Of a DNA stretch of 64,000 nt, positions 18,315 through 26,483 are shown piece after piece. The notes below the pieces were generated by a model that saw nothing but the letters and a program-made list of their open reading frames with translations, did not search any database and was not told the origin of the DNA. A program made the translations under genes and the position numbers. Within the stretch, counting starts at the first letter, position 1. Every line of letters begins with the position of its first letter. The stretch covers positions 8,022,001 through 8,086,000 of the forward strand of contig NZ_LT629758.1 of the NCBI RefSeq assembly GCF_900104725.1, read 5' to 3'. This DNA comes from Actinoplanes derwentensis. Lineage in GTDB: Bacteria; Actinomycetota; Actinomycetes; Mycobacteriales; Micromonosporaceae.

Positions 18315-19580
18315 GTGGCACTTGTGGTGCAGAAGTACGGTGGCTCGTCCGTCGCGAACGCCGAGCGCATCAAGCGGGTGGCGGAGCGCATCGTGGCCGC
18401 CCGTAAGGCCGGTGACGACGTCGTGGTCGTCGTCTCGGCGATGGGGGACACCACCGACGAGCTGATGGACCTCGCCAATCAGGTCAGCCCGCTGCCGCCC
18501 GGCCGGGAGCTGGACATGCTGCTCACCTCGGGCGAGCGGATCTCGATGGCGCTGCTGGCCATGGCGATCCACAACCTGGGCTACGAGGCGCGGTCCTACA
18601 CCGGTTCGCAGGCCGGCGTGCTGACCACTTCGGCGCACGGCAAGGCCCGCATCATCGACGTGACTCCCGGCCGCCTGCGGACCGCGCTGGACGAGGGCGC
18701 CATCGCCATCGTCGCCGGTTTTCAGGGCGTCTCGCAGGACACCAAGGACATCACCACGCTCGGCCGCGGTGGTTCGGACACCACGGCTGTCGCTCTGGCC
18801 GCGGCCCTGCACGCGGACGTCTGCGAGATCTACACCGACGTGGACGGCGTCTTCACCGCGGACCCGCGGATCGTGCCGGACGCCAAGCACATCAAGAAGA
18901 TCACGTACGAGGAGATGCTCGACCTCGCGGCCGGCGGGGCGAAGGTGCTGATGTTGCGATGCGTGGAGTACGCGCGCCGTTTCAACGTGCCGATCCACGT
19001 ACGCTCTTCGTACTCGAACAAAGAAGGCACGCTGGTTACCGGTTCGATGGAGGACCCTGACGTGGAGAACGCACTGATCACCGGGGTCGCGCACGAGCGC
19101 AGCGATGCCAAGATCACGATCGTCGGCGTGCCCGACGAGCCCGGCTCGGCCGGCCGCATCTTCGAGACGGTCGCCAAGGCCGAGATCAACATCGACATGA
19201 TCGTGCAGAACGTGTCGACCGAGGGCACCGGCCGCACCGACATCTCGTTCACGCTGCCGAAGGCCGACGGCACGACCGCGATGACCGCGCTCGACAAGAT
19301 CAAGGACCAGATCAAGTTCAAGGGCCTGCTCTTCGACGACCACATCGGCAAGGTCTCGCTGATCGGCGCCGGCATGCGCTCGCACCCGGGTGTCGCCGCG
19401 TCCTTCTTCGCCTGCATCGGTGAGGCCGGCGTGAACATCGAGATGATCTCCACCTCGGAGATCCGGGTCTCGGTCGTCTGCCGGGACACCGACCTCGACA
19501 CCGCGGTCCGCGCGGTGCACGCCCAGTTCGAACTGGGTGGCTCCGAGGAGGCCGTCGTCTACGGCGGTACCGGCCGGTAA
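18315..19580 (+). CDS. lysC: Aspartate kinase
   Basis: A 421-residue aspartokinase: phosphorylates L-aspartate as the first step to lysine, methionine, threonine and diaminopimelate. It starts with the kinase motif [13 protein letters not shown] and has the substrate loop [23 protein letters not shown]. The C-terminal third carries two ACT domains ([38 protein letters not shown]) where lysine/threonine feedback is expected. GTG 18315 follows a GGAGG ribosome-binding site. An in-frame ATG at 19049 ([13 protein letters not shown]) is where some actinobacteria start a separate regulatory beta subunit; whether that happens here is unknown. It is followed by asd after 8 nt. Confidence 0.96.
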   Translation: MALVVQKYGGSSVANAERIKRVAERIVAARKAGDDVVVVVSAMGDTTDELMDLANQVSPLPPGRELDMLLTSGERISMALLAMAIHNLGYEARSYTGSQAGVLTTSAHGKARIIDVTPGRLRTALDEGAIAIVAGFQGVSQDTKDITTLGRGGSDTTAVALAAALHADVCEIYTDVDGVFTADPRIVPDAKHIKKITYEEMLDLAAGGAKVLMLRCVEYARRFNVPIHVRSSYSNKEGTLVTGSMEDPDVENALITGVAHERSDAKITIVGVPDEPGSAGRIFETVAKAEINIDMIVQNVSTEGTGRTDISFTLPKADGTTAMTALDKIKDQIKFKGLLFDDHIGKVSLIGAGMRSHPGVAASFFACIGEAGVNIEMISTSEIRVSVVCRDTDLDTAVRAVHAQFELGGSEEAVVYGGTGR

Positions 19581-19588
19581 TCCGCCCG

Positions 19589-20650
19589 ATGGCGCAGCCC
19601 ACGCTCGCCGTCGTCGGAGCGACCGGCTCCGTCGGTTCCGTCATGCTCGAACTGCTCTCGGCCCGGCGCAACCACTGGGGCGAGATCCGGCTCCTCGCCT
19701 CGGCCCGGTCCGTGGGCAAGTCGCTGACCTGTCGCGGTGAGCGTCTCGACGTGGCCGAGTTGACCGCTGAGGCGTTCGACGGCGTCGACGTCGCGATGTT
19801 CAACGTGCCGGACGCGGTCGCCGAGCACTGGGCACCGATCGCGGTCTCCCGTGGGGTGACCGTGGTGGACAACTCGGCGGCGTTCCGGATGCGCCCGGAA
19901 GTGCCGCTGGTCGTGCCCGAGGTCAACCGGGAGGCGGTCCGGTCCCGGCCGATCGGCATCGTCTCCAGCGCCAACTCCGCCACCGCGTCGATGATCGTCG
20001 CGGTGGCGCCGCTGCACGACGAGTTCGGGCTCCGTGAGCTGGTCCTGGCCTCCTACCAGTCGGCCTCCGGTGCCGGTCAGCTCGGTGTGGACACACTGCA
20101 CGACCAGCTCACCAAGGTCGCCGGTGACCGTCTGCTCGGCTCTCGCACCGGCAACGTGCGCCAGGCCGTCGGCGACGATCTGGGCCCCTTCCCGGCCCCG
20201 CTGGCCCTCAACGTGGTGCCCTGGGCCGGAGATCTGGCGGACCTCGGCTGGTCCTCGGAGGAGATCGAGCTCCGCAACGAGTCGCGCAAGATCCTGGGCC
20301 TGCCGGCCCTGAAGGTCTCCGCCACCTGTGTACGGGTACCGGTGGTCACCGGCCACTCCATCGCCGTGCACGCGGTCTTCGCCTCCGAAGTGACCGCCGA
20401 CGGCGCCCGTCAGGTGCTGCGCAACGCCCCGGGCGTGATCCTGGTCGACGATCCGGAGTCGGGCGAGTTCCCGATGCCGATCGACGCGGTCGGCACCGAC
20501 CCGTCCTGGGTGGGCCGCATCCGCCGGGCGATGGACGATCCGCGGGCGCTGTCGCTCTTCATCACCGGCGACAACATGCGCAAGGGCGCGGCTCTCAACA
20601 CGGTCCAGATCGCCGAGCTGATCGCCGCCGAGATCGCGAAACGCGCCTAG
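19589..20650 (+). CDS. asd: Aspartate-semialdehyde dehydrogenase family protein with Ser at the catalytic Cys position
   Basis: 353 residues, co-transcribed with lysC, matching the Asd family along its length: NADP-binding GATGSVGSVM near 10-19, VVDNSAAFRM, SYQSASGAGQLG, LRNESRKILGLPALKVSATCVRVPV, GHSIAVHAVF and the C-terminal KGAALNTVQIAELIAAEIAK. Asd normally forms an acyl-enzyme on a Cys in an ANPNCTT segment. Here the aligned segment is SSANSATAS, and the catalytic position is Ser130 (TCC at 19976-19978). The ORF is otherwise intact, so this is either a Ser variant, a regulatory partner of LysC, or a paralogue with another active Asd elsewhere. The fold call is firm; the activity is doubtful. 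Confidence 0.85.
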   Translation: MAQPTLAVVGATGSVGSVMLELLSARRNHWGEIRLLASARSVGKSLTCRGERLDVAELTAEAFDGVDVAMFNVPDAVAEHWAPIAVSRGVTVVDNSAAFRMRPEVPLVVPEVNREAVRSRPIGIVSSANSATASMIVAVAPLHDEFGLRELVLASYQSASGAGQLGVDTLHDQLTKVAGDRLLGSRTGNVRQAVGDDLGPFPAPLALNVVPWAGDLADLGWSSEEIELRNESRKILGLPALKVSATCVRVPVVTGHSIAVHAVFASEVTADGARQVLRNAPGVILVDDPESGEFPMPIDAVGTDPSWVGRIRRAMDDPRALSLFITGDNMRKGAALNTVQIAELIAAEIAKRA

Positions 20651-20700
20651 GCCGGACCGGACCGCGCTGGAGAGCACGGCCCGGCCGGTTCATCGAAAGG

Positions 20701-21228
20701 TCAGGCCGCGGCGTCGAGCTCGGCCCGGGTCAGCAGGGCGCGCAGGGTGATGCCCTCGGCGGCGAGCGCCTGGGAGCCGCCCTCCTGCCGGTCGATGACA
20801 CAGAGCGCGTGGTCCACATGGGCACCCAGCTTGCGCAGGTCGTTGGTGGAGAGCACCACCTGGCCGCCGGAGGTGACCACGTCCTCCACGATCAGGACCC
20901 GGCGGCCGGCCACTTCGGCACCTTCGGCGAGGCGGGCGGTGCCGTACTGCTTGGCCTGCTTACGGACGAACGCGGTGGGCAGTTTCGCGTGCCGGGCCAG
21001 GGCGGTCACCACGGCGATGCCGCCCATCTCCAGGCCGGCGAGCACTTCGGTGCCCTCCGGGATGAGGACGGCGAGGCGCTCGGCGAGCTGGTCGAGCAGT
21101 ACCGGGTCGGCCTCGAACTGGTATTTGTCGAAGTACTCGGTGGCGGTCCGGCCGGAGCGGAGGGTGAACTCGCCGGTGAGGCGGCTTACGCTGCGGACCT
21201 GGCGGGCGAGGTCGATGGAGTCAGTCAC
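20701..21228 (-). CDS. pyrE: Orotate phosphoribosyltransferase
   Basis: A 175-residue type I phosphoribosyltransferase making OMP from orotate and PRPP in pyrimidine synthesis. The PRPP-binding loop is VLIVEDVVTSGGQV. The N-terminal half has GEFTLRSGRTATEYFDKYQFEADP and AGLEMGGIAVVTALA, as in PyrE. I prefer GTG 21228 (VTDSIDLARQV), which gives the usual length; the frame stays open upstream to 21309 and would add 27 residues of no obvious family similarity. It is convergent with asd (50 bp apart). Confidence 0.9.
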   Translation of the reverse strand: MTDSIDLARQVRSVSRLTGEFTLRSGRTATEYFDKYQFEADPVLLDQLAERLAVLIPEGTEVLAGLEMGGIAVVTALARHAKLPTAFVRKQAKQYGTARLAEGAEVAGRRVLIVEDVVTSGGQVVLSTNDLRKLGAHVDHALCVIDRQEGGSQALAAEGITLRALLTRAELDAAA

Positions 21229-21370
21229 AAGGTCCCAGTTTGTCAGGCCGGAGAACGGGCCGCCGCTCACGGTCACCCGATGGCGTACTTGATCTCCTCC
21301 CCGAGGCAACGTATGCCTTTTTAGGGTAATTTTCGCCTAATTAGTGGCTTGCGCCCGGAAGGATAGATCT

Positions 21371-21667
21371 GTGACGCCCTTCGCGATGCTCTTCCTGCTC
21401 GCCCTCGCCGGCTCCTCCTGCTTCGCCCTCGGCCGGGCGATGGGCCGTGGCGACCGCTACGAACGCGGCTACCGCGAGGGCTTCCGCGACGGTGAGACCG
21501 GTTCCCTGGCCCGCGCCACCCGGCTCATGCAACTGTCGGAGCGGCCGTCCATCGCCCCCGCTGTCGAGTCGATGCTGGGCCCGTACGCGGTCCCGCAGCA
21601 GGTGGCACCCCGCACGGTCGGCCCCACGGTGAGCGGCGTCCCGGGATCCGTGCAGTTGGCCCTCTGA
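21371..21667 (+). CDS. Small single-span membrane protein
   Basis: A 98-residue protein, not recognised. GTG 21371 has a good GGAAGGA ribosome-binding site 7 nt upstream, which decides against an in-frame GTG at 21344. Residues 3-22 form one membrane helix (FAMLFLLALAGSSCFALG). It is followed by a charged, Arg/Gly/Glu-rich segment (GRGDRYERGYREGFRDGETG) and a Pro/Val-rich tail. The basic segment after the helix suggests the tail is cytoplasmic. Confidence 0.6.
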   Translation: MTPFAMLFLLALAGSSCFALGRAMGRGDRYERGYREGFRDGETGSLARATRLMQLSERPSIAPAVESMLGPYAVPQQVAPRTVGPTVSGVPGSVQLAL

Positions 21668-21701
21668 GCCGAGAAGTCCTCGGCCGGCCGGCTGGGGAGA
21701 A

Positions 21702-21729
21702 AGCTCTCCCGATCATCTTCGGGAGAGCT
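21702..21729. terminator. Hairpin terminator after the small membrane protein gene
   Basis: Perfect 11-bp inverted repeat (21702-21712 and 21719-21729), 6-nt loop, 35 nt after the stop. Confidence 0.6.
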
Positions 21730-21739
21730 GCGCTGTAAT

Positions 21740-21800
21740 CAGGCCCGAGAAACGCTGTAGCCAGACTCGAGAAACGCTGTAACAGGCCCGAGAAACAGAT
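21740..21800. repeat. Short tandem repeat, three copies
   Basis: A 22-bp-period repeat with core CGAGAAACGCTGTA: two full cores near 21746-21759 and 21768-21781 and a truncated one near 21789. It sits between the small membrane protein gene and tRNA-Pro. Confidence 0.6.
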
Positions 21801-21801
21801 C

Positions 21802-21834
21802 AGGGCCGAATCCCCGTTTCCGGAGACCGGCCCT
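21802..21834 (-). terminator. Hairpin downstream of tRNA-Pro
   Basis: 7-bp outer stem (21802-21808 and 21828-21834) with further internal pairing, just 3' of the tRNA on the minus strand. Confidence 0.4.
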
Positions 21835-21846
21835 ACTCTGCTGCAA

Positions 21847-21923
21847 TGGTCGGGGTGGCGGGATTTGAACCCACGGCCTCTACGTCCCGAACGTAGCGCG
21901 CTACCAAACTGCGCCACACCCCG
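21847..21923 (-). tRNA. tRNA-Pro (anticodon CGG)
   Basis: Read on the minus strand from 21923. The acceptor stem CGGGGTG pairs with CACCCCG. The D-arm contains GGTAGCGC, the anticodon stem CTACG/CGTAG encloses the loop TTCGGGA (anticodon CGG, codon CCG), and the T-arm has GGGTTCAAATCCC. Discriminator A and an encoded CCA complete the 3' end. Confidence 0.95.
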
Positions 21924-21997
21924 TCGCTGCGAGATAAATACTAGCGGGTCCCCCGCCACCCTCCACAACCGGTATCCCTAAAGAGTAAAACCGCAGG

Positions 21998-22891
21998 TCA
22001 ACGCGGAATCAGGGTCAGCAGCGAGGCCTCCGGACGACAGGCGAAACGGATCGGGGCGGTGGGATGAGTGCCCAGTCCGGCGGAGACGTGCAGCCAGGCG
22101 TCCGAACCGGGCCAGCGGTGCAGACCCTTGGCCATCGAGGTGGGCAGGTCGCAGTTGGTGGTGAGCGCCCCGTAGAGCGGTACGCACACCTGGCCGCCAT
22201 GGGTGTGACCGGCCAGCATCAGGGCGAACCCGTCGTCGGCCATCGGGCCGAGCACCCGGGAGGCGGGCGTGTGGGTGACACCGATGTGCAGGTCGGCACC
22301 GGCGCTGACCGGACCGGCCACGGACGGGTAGTCGTCGCGCTCGATGTGCGGGTCGTCGACACCGGCCAGCTCGATCGAGCGGCCCCCGGCCTTGATGGTG
22401 ACGCGGGCGTTGTTCAGGTCGGCCCAGCCGGCGTCGGTGAAGGCCTCCCGTAGTTCCTCGGCGGGCAGGTCGACACCCTGCACGTACTCCCGGTCGGGCA
22501 GTAGGTATTGCAGTGGGTTCTTCCAGACCGGGCCGCGGTAGTCGTTGGAACCGAAGACGAACGCGCCGGGCACTGCCAGCAGCGGGTCGAGGGCACGCAG
22601 CACACCGGGCACCGCATCCGGGTCGGCCATGTTGTCGCCGGTCACCACGACCAGGTCGGGGTCGGCGCCGATGAGCGCGGCCACCCAGTCCTGCTTGCGC
22701 CGCTGGCCGGGCATCATGTGCAGGTCGCTCAGGTGCAGGATGCGCAGGGGCTCCGCGTCCGGTTCGAGGACCGGGACGTCGAAGCGCCGGAGGGTGAACA
22801 TGTTGCGCTCGAGAAGGGCGGAATAGGCGAGCGTGGCGCCGCCGACAGCGGTCAGAGCGGCGGCGGCCGTAATAAAGGAGCGCTTACGCAT
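21998..22891 (-). CDS. Membrane-anchored metallophosphoesterase
   Basis: A 297-residue calcineurin-like phosphoesterase. An N-terminal signal/anchor (about 6-24, SFITAAAALTAVGGATLAYSA) is followed by the metal-binding motifs: LHLSDLHM (D, H), VVTGDNMAD (GD), GSNDY (in place of GNHD), GVTHTP and GHTHGG. It probably hydrolyses phosphoesters (lipids or nucleotides) on the outer face of the membrane; the substrate is unknown. It corresponds by position to Rv3683 of M. tuberculosis. ATG 22891 is preceded 7 nt upstream by TACCCT, so the message is probably leaderless. An in-frame ATG further upstream would overlap the divergent yqeY start. Confidence 0.88.
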   Translation of the reverse strand: MRKRSFITAAAALTAVGGATLAYSALLERNMFTLRRFDVPVLEPDAEPLRILHLSDLHMMPGQRRKQDWVAALIGADPDLVVVTGDNMADPDAVPGVLRALDPLLAVPGAFVFGSNDYRGPVWKNPLQYLLPDREYVQGVDLPAEELREAFTDAGWADLNNARVTIKAGGRSIELAGVDDPHIERDDYPSVAGPVSAGADLHIGVTHTPASRVLGPMADDGFALMLAGHTHGGQVCVPLYGALTTNCDLPTSMAKGLHRWPGSDAWLHVSAGLGTHPTAPIRFACRPEASLLTLIPR

Positions 22892-22898
22892 GCCCGCA

Positions 22899-22904
22899 AG
22901 GGTA
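22899..22904 (-). promoter_or_regulatory. -10 element for metallophosphoesterase gene (leaderless)
   Basis: TACCCT on the minus strand with 7 nt to the ATG. It overlaps the facing -10-like hexamer of yqeY. Confidence 0.5.
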
Positions 22905-22908
22905 GTTT
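22903..22908 (+). promoter_or_regulatory. -10-like element for yqeY
   Basis: TAGTTT, 8 nt before ATG 22917 and sharing bases with the minus-strand -10. A weaker match than the others. Confidence 0.3.
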
Positions 22909-22916
22909 CTCCCACC

Positions 22917-23369
22917 ATGGGAACGTTGAAAGACCGCCTGAACGATGACCTGCACACCGCGATGAAGTCCCGGGACGACCTGATCACCTCGACGCTGCGG
23001 ATGGTGCTGTCCGCGGTGCGGACCGCCGAGGTCGCCGGCAAGCAGGCTCGGGAGCTCTCCGACGCGGAGGTGCTGGCGGTGTTGGCCAAGGAGACGAAGA
23101 AGCGCCGGGAGGCCGCGACCGCCTTCGCCGACGCGGGCCGGGCCGAGCAGGCGGCGAAGGAGACGGCCGAGGGCGAGATCCTCGACCGTTACCTGCCGAA
23201 GCAGCTCACCGACGCGGAGATCGCCGACGTGGTGACGCAGGCGCTGGCCGCCGGCGGCTTCAGTGGCAAGGGGCAGATGGGCCCGGCGATGAAGGCGGCC
23301 CAGGCCGCGGCGGCGGGCCGTGCGGACGGCGGCCGGGTCGCCGCCGAGGTGCGGCGTCAGCTGGCCTGA
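22917..23369 (+). CDS. GatB/YqeY domain protein
   Basis: A 150-residue YqeY-family protein, related to the tail domain of the GatB amidotransferase subunit. It is all-helical: LKDRLNDDLHTAMKSRDDLITSTLRMVLSAVRTAE, then a charged middle (KETKKRREAATAFADAGR) and the C-terminal YLPKQLTDAEIADVVTQAL with the GQMGPAMKAA motif. It may act on tRNA or translation, but no specific role is proven for free-standing members. ATG 22917 lies 25 bp from the divergent metallophosphoesterase start, so both promoters must overlap. Confidence 0.9.
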   Translation: MGTLKDRLNDDLHTAMKSRDDLITSTLRMVLSAVRTAEVAGKQARELSDAEVLAVLAKETKKRREAATAFADAGRAEQAAKETAEGEILDRYLPKQLTDAEIADVVTQALAAGGFSGKGQMGPAMKAAQAAAAGRADGGRVAAEVRRQLA

Positions 23370-23385
23370 GAGCACCCCTGAACGA

Positions 23386-23426
23386 CGAAACGGCCGGGAG
23401 AGTGACTCTCTCTCCCGGCCGTTTCG
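23386..23426. terminator. Bidirectional hairpin terminator
   Basis: Perfect 17-bp inverted repeat (23386-23402 and 23410-23426), 7-nt loop, between the convergent yqeY and penicillin-binding protein genes. Confidence 0.8.
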
Positions 23427-23437
23427 GTGTCCCGCGA

Positions 23438-25852
23438 CTAGTTACGTCGTGGTGGGGTGCTGTTGTCCGGGCCGGGGCCGCCCGGCTCCTCGTCCTTCTT
23501 GCCGCTGCTGATCTCCAGAACGACCACGCCGTTCTTGATCGTGCGGCCGGACGGGTTGGTGCCGGCGACCGTTCCGACGGGGCAGTCGGAGGCGATCTCG
23601 GAGCCACGCGAGACCGAGAAGCCGGCGTCCTCCAGGCGGTTCGTGGCCGAGGAGACCGAGTCGCACGTCACGTCGGGGATCGAGCGCTGCTCGCCGTACG
23701 CGATCTTGGTGCTGCTCGGCTTCTTGAACTGGACCCGGTCCTTGCCCTCCATGTAGTTGGCGACCGTGTACTGCACCGCGGGGTTGATGACGTCGTGGTC
23801 CATCTGGTCCCGGTGCTCCGGGTAGTCCGGGTTGGCCATGTAACCGGCGACGACGATCTTCGTGGTGCCGACGATCAGCGAGGCGGTCTTGGACCCGTCG
23901 GTGGTGCCGGACTTGCCGAAGACCGGGTGCTTGACGATGCCCTTGGTCGGGCCGGCCGTGGCGCCGTTGCAGCTGCCCAGCTGGGCCGAGTCGCCGACCG
24001 GGCACCGGGCCGCGTCCAGGGCGGCGCGGGCCACGTCCTTGGTGGTGGCCTGGATGCAGTGCGGCTTGCCGATGTCGATCTTCTCGCCCTCCTGCGTGGT
24101 GATCTGCTCCACCGGGGTGGGCACGCAGTACTTGCCGTCGCCGGCCAGGGTCGCGTAAGCGTTCGCCATGTCCAGCGGGGTCGAGGCGGTGACGCCGAGG
24201 GAGAACGCGCCCCACTCCTTGACGCCGCCTTCCACGGTGGTCATCTCGGCGTCCTTCGGCTGGCGGAACTGGACGCCGAAGCGCTTGGCCACCGCGACGA
24301 CCTTGTCCGTCCCGACCCTCTCCTGGAGCGGGATGAAGTACGTGTTGATCGACTTCGCGAAGGCCGACCACATCGTGTAGAGGCCCTCACCACCGCCGCC
24401 GGAGTTCTTCGGGCAGTAGTAACCACCACCGCAGGCCGCCGGTGAACTCGGTGAGATCCGATACCCGGACTTGTACTGCTTCTGCGCGGCGATCGGATAG
24501 GCGAGTGGGTACCCGGCTTCCAGTGCGGCGATGATCGGGAAGATCTTGAACACGGAGCCGGCCTGGTAACCGGTGATGTCGCCGCCACCGGTGAGCAGTG
24601 GGTTGGTCGTGTAGGGGTGGGTGCCCCGGATCTTCTTGGCGGCCTTCTTCGGGTCCGACGAGATCTCGTTCTTCGGGTTGTCCGGGTCGTCCAGCTTGTA
24701 CTTGCGGTTCGTGGCGAGCAGCCGGACCTTGCCGGTGCCGGGCTCGATGCCGGCCAGCAGCAGCGCGTTCTGGCTGGAGTCGGACTGGCGGTCGGTGATC
24801 TGCTTGCGTGCACCGGACTGGCCCTTGATGTCCAGCGTGGTGACGATCCGGTAGCCACCGCTCTTCAGGCGGCGCTCCCGGTCGTACGTCGTCGCGCCGA
24901 ACGCCTCCTGGCTCTTCCACCAGCGGTCGAAGTAGTCGCAGAAGAAGCCCCAGTGGTTCCGGGCGACCCAGGCGCAGCCCCGGCCGATCTGCTTGACCTT
25001 GGTCGGGATCTTTTCCTTCTTGGCCTTCTCGGCCTGATCCGCAGTGATCACGCCCATCGAGAGCATGGCCGGGATGATGTAGTTGTCGCGACGGTCGGTG
25101 ATCTGCTCCAGACCACTCGGCACCGTCGGGTTGAAGCTGCTCGGAGCCTTCACCATGCCGGCCAGCATCGAGGCCTCGCCGATGGTCAGGTCCTTGGGCT
25201 TCTTGTTGAAGTAGACCTGGCTGGCCGCGAAGACGCCGTACGCCTGGTTGCCGAAGGGCGCGATGTTGAGGTAGCGCTCGAGAATCTGATCCTTGCCGAT
25301 CTGCTTCTCGATCTGGAGCGCGTACTTCATCTCGTTGATCTTGCGCTTCGGGCTGTCCTCGGTCGCGGCGATGACCTCCTGCGGGTTCGTGGCCGAGTAG
25401 GCCAGCGACATCCGCACGTACTGCATGGTCAGCGTCGAGGCGCCCTGCTGTGCACCGCCCTGGTTGTTGCTGACGAACGCGCGGGCGACACCCTTGAGGT
25501 CGACACCGTTGTGTTCGCGGAACTTGCGGTCCTCGGCGGCCAGGATCGCGTTCTGCATGTGCGGCGAGATGTCTTTCAGCGGGACGTCACTACGGAACTC
25601 GTCGTAGAACACCGCGATCTGCGTCTTGCCGTCGGACGCATAGGCCCGTGTGATCTGTGGGGAACTGAACTCCTTGAGCTCACTGGGCAGATTCGCGAAC
25701 GTCTTACCGCCCGCCTTGGCTGCCAGTCCGGTCATGGCTGCGGCTGGGAAGGCGGCGGCCGCCACGACGACGCCCGCCAGCAGGCCACAAACCAGTAGCG
25801 AGGTGGCGTTCGTGAAGATGTTGTGGTCGCGTCTGCGAAACCAGGAGGTCAC
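23438..25852 (-). CDS. Bifunctional class A penicillin-binding protein with PASTA domain (PonA2-like)
   Basis: An 804-residue bifunctional peptidoglycan synthase. Residues 13-38 are the membrane anchor. The GT51 glycosyltransferase domain follows, with ILAAEDRKF (Glu107) and QGASTLTMQYVRM. The transpeptidase has the SxxK nucleophile in AGSVFKIF (Ser433), SIN in FAKSINTYF and KSGTT in FGKSGTTDGS. A PASTA domain (IPDVTCDSVSSATNRLEDAGF) and an acidic Pro/Gly tail end the protein. It lies next to a whiB4-like gene as in mycobacterial ponA2 loci. The GTG start has TACCCT 6 nt upstream and no Shine-Dalgarno, pointing to a leaderless mRNA. Confidence 0.94.
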   Translation of the reverse strand: MTSWFRRRDHNIFTNATSLLVCGLLAGVVVAAAAFPAAAMTGLAAKAGGKTFANLPSELKEFSSPQITRAYASDGKTQIAVFYDEFRSDVPLKDISPHMQNAILAAEDRKFREHNGVDLKGVARAFVSNNQGGAQQGASTLTMQYVRMSLAYSATNPQEVIAATEDSPKRKINEMKYALQIEKQIGKDQILERYLNIAPFGNQAYGVFAASQVYFNKKPKDLTIGEASMLAGMVKAPSSFNPTVPSGLEQITDRRDNYIIPAMLSMGVITADQAEKAKKEKIPTKVKQIGRGCAWVARNHWGFFCDYFDRWWKSQEAFGATTYDRERRLKSGGYRIVTTLDIKGQSGARKQITDRQSDSSQNALLLAGIEPGTGKVRLLATNRKYKLDDPDNPKNEISSDPKKAAKKIRGTHPYTTNPLLTGGGDITGYQAGSVFKIFPIIAALEAGYPLAYPIAAQKQYKSGYRISPSSPAACGGGYYCPKNSGGGGEGLYTMWSAFAKSINTYFIPLQERVGTDKVVAVAKRFGVQFRQPKDAEMTTVEGGVKEWGAFSLGVTASTPLDMANAYATLAGDGKYCVPTPVEQITTQEGEKIDIGKPHCIQATTKDVARAALDAARCPVGDSAQLGSCNGATAGPTKGIVKHPVFGKSGTTDGSKTASLIVGTTKIVVAGYMANPDYPEHRDQMDHDVINPAVQYTVANYMEGKDRVQFKKPSSTKIAYGEQRSIPDVTCDSVSSATNRLEDAGFSVSRGSEIASDCPVGTVAGTNPSGRTIKNGVVVLEISSGKKDEEPGGPGPDNSTPPRRN

Positions 25853-26162
25853 CCGAGCAGGGTACGCGACGCGCGCACACGTATGCCCGCCGAGAAGGGC
25901 TCTCTCGCCCGTTGTGAGTGTGGCCTGTCACCCCTGATGGCGGAGCGATTTTCGGCTTCTGCACCAAAGATACCCCCGTTCGGCCGGTGTTCCTCGGGCG
26001 CTATGCCCGGAACTACCGGCCTATACGTATTTGAGGGACAACGTTGCGTAATCACCCAACTACAGAGCATGATGGTCCCGCGAGACACGGACGCCGGGAC
26101 AGGCCTGGGGGAACAGGAAAGCCGCCGGCGTCAGGGGGTGACAGCAAGGGGGGACGTTTACC
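25853..26162. other. Divergent intergenic region, ponA2-like / whiB4-like
   Basis: 310 bases with no supported gene. The left end carries the leaderless promoter of the penicillin-binding protein gene; the right end has a G-run and GTTTACC directly before the whiB start. Two small ORFs across the middle (25823-26218 plus, 25849-26088 minus) overlap both promoters and have no family features. Confidence 0.5.
25859..25864 (-). promoter_or_regulatory. -10 element for penicillin-binding protein gene (leaderless)
   Basis: TACCCT on the minus strand, 6 nt before the GTG start, with no ribosome-binding site. Confidence 0.5.
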
Positions 26163-26465
26163 GTGGGGATGATCAGCGACTGGCCCAGTATGGCGGCGTG
26201 TCAGAGTGGCGACCCTGACGCGTTGTTCGTGCAGGGCGCCGAGCAGAACGTGGCAAAGAGGATCTGCCGCAGCTGCCCGGTCCGCTACGAGTGCCTCGCC
26301 GACGCCCTGGACAACCGCATCGAGTTCGGCGTCTGGGGAGGCATGACGGAACGGGAGAGGCGCGCACTTCTGCGCCGTCACCCGCATGTGGCGAGCTGGC
26401 GGAAGATGTTCGAGGCCGCACTGCGGGAGAAGGGCGCCGACAAGGTGCTCGTCTCCACCCGCTGA
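26163..26465 (+). CDS. WhiB-family iron-sulfur transcription regulator, WhiB4-like
   Basis: A 100-residue WhiB-like protein. Four Cys bind a [4Fe-4S] cluster: Cys13 (MAACQSGDPDALF), Cys35 and Cys38 (CRSC) and Cys44 (YEC). The GVWGGMTERERR turn and a basic C-terminus complete the fold. ALFVQGAEQN, ALDNRIEFGVWGG and HPHVASW resemble mycobacterial WhiB4, a redox-responsive regulator, and the flanking genes (PonA2-like, two ArsA-like ATPases) are the same as around Rv3681c. The GTG at 26163 gives the usual N-terminal length. Confidence 0.93.
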   Translation: MGMISDWPSMAACQSGDPDALFVQGAEQNVAKRICRSCPVRYECLADALDNRIEFGVWGGMTERERRALLRRHPHVASWRKMFEAALREKGADKVLVSTR

Positions 26466-26483
26466 TCAGGCACCGCCCGCCCA

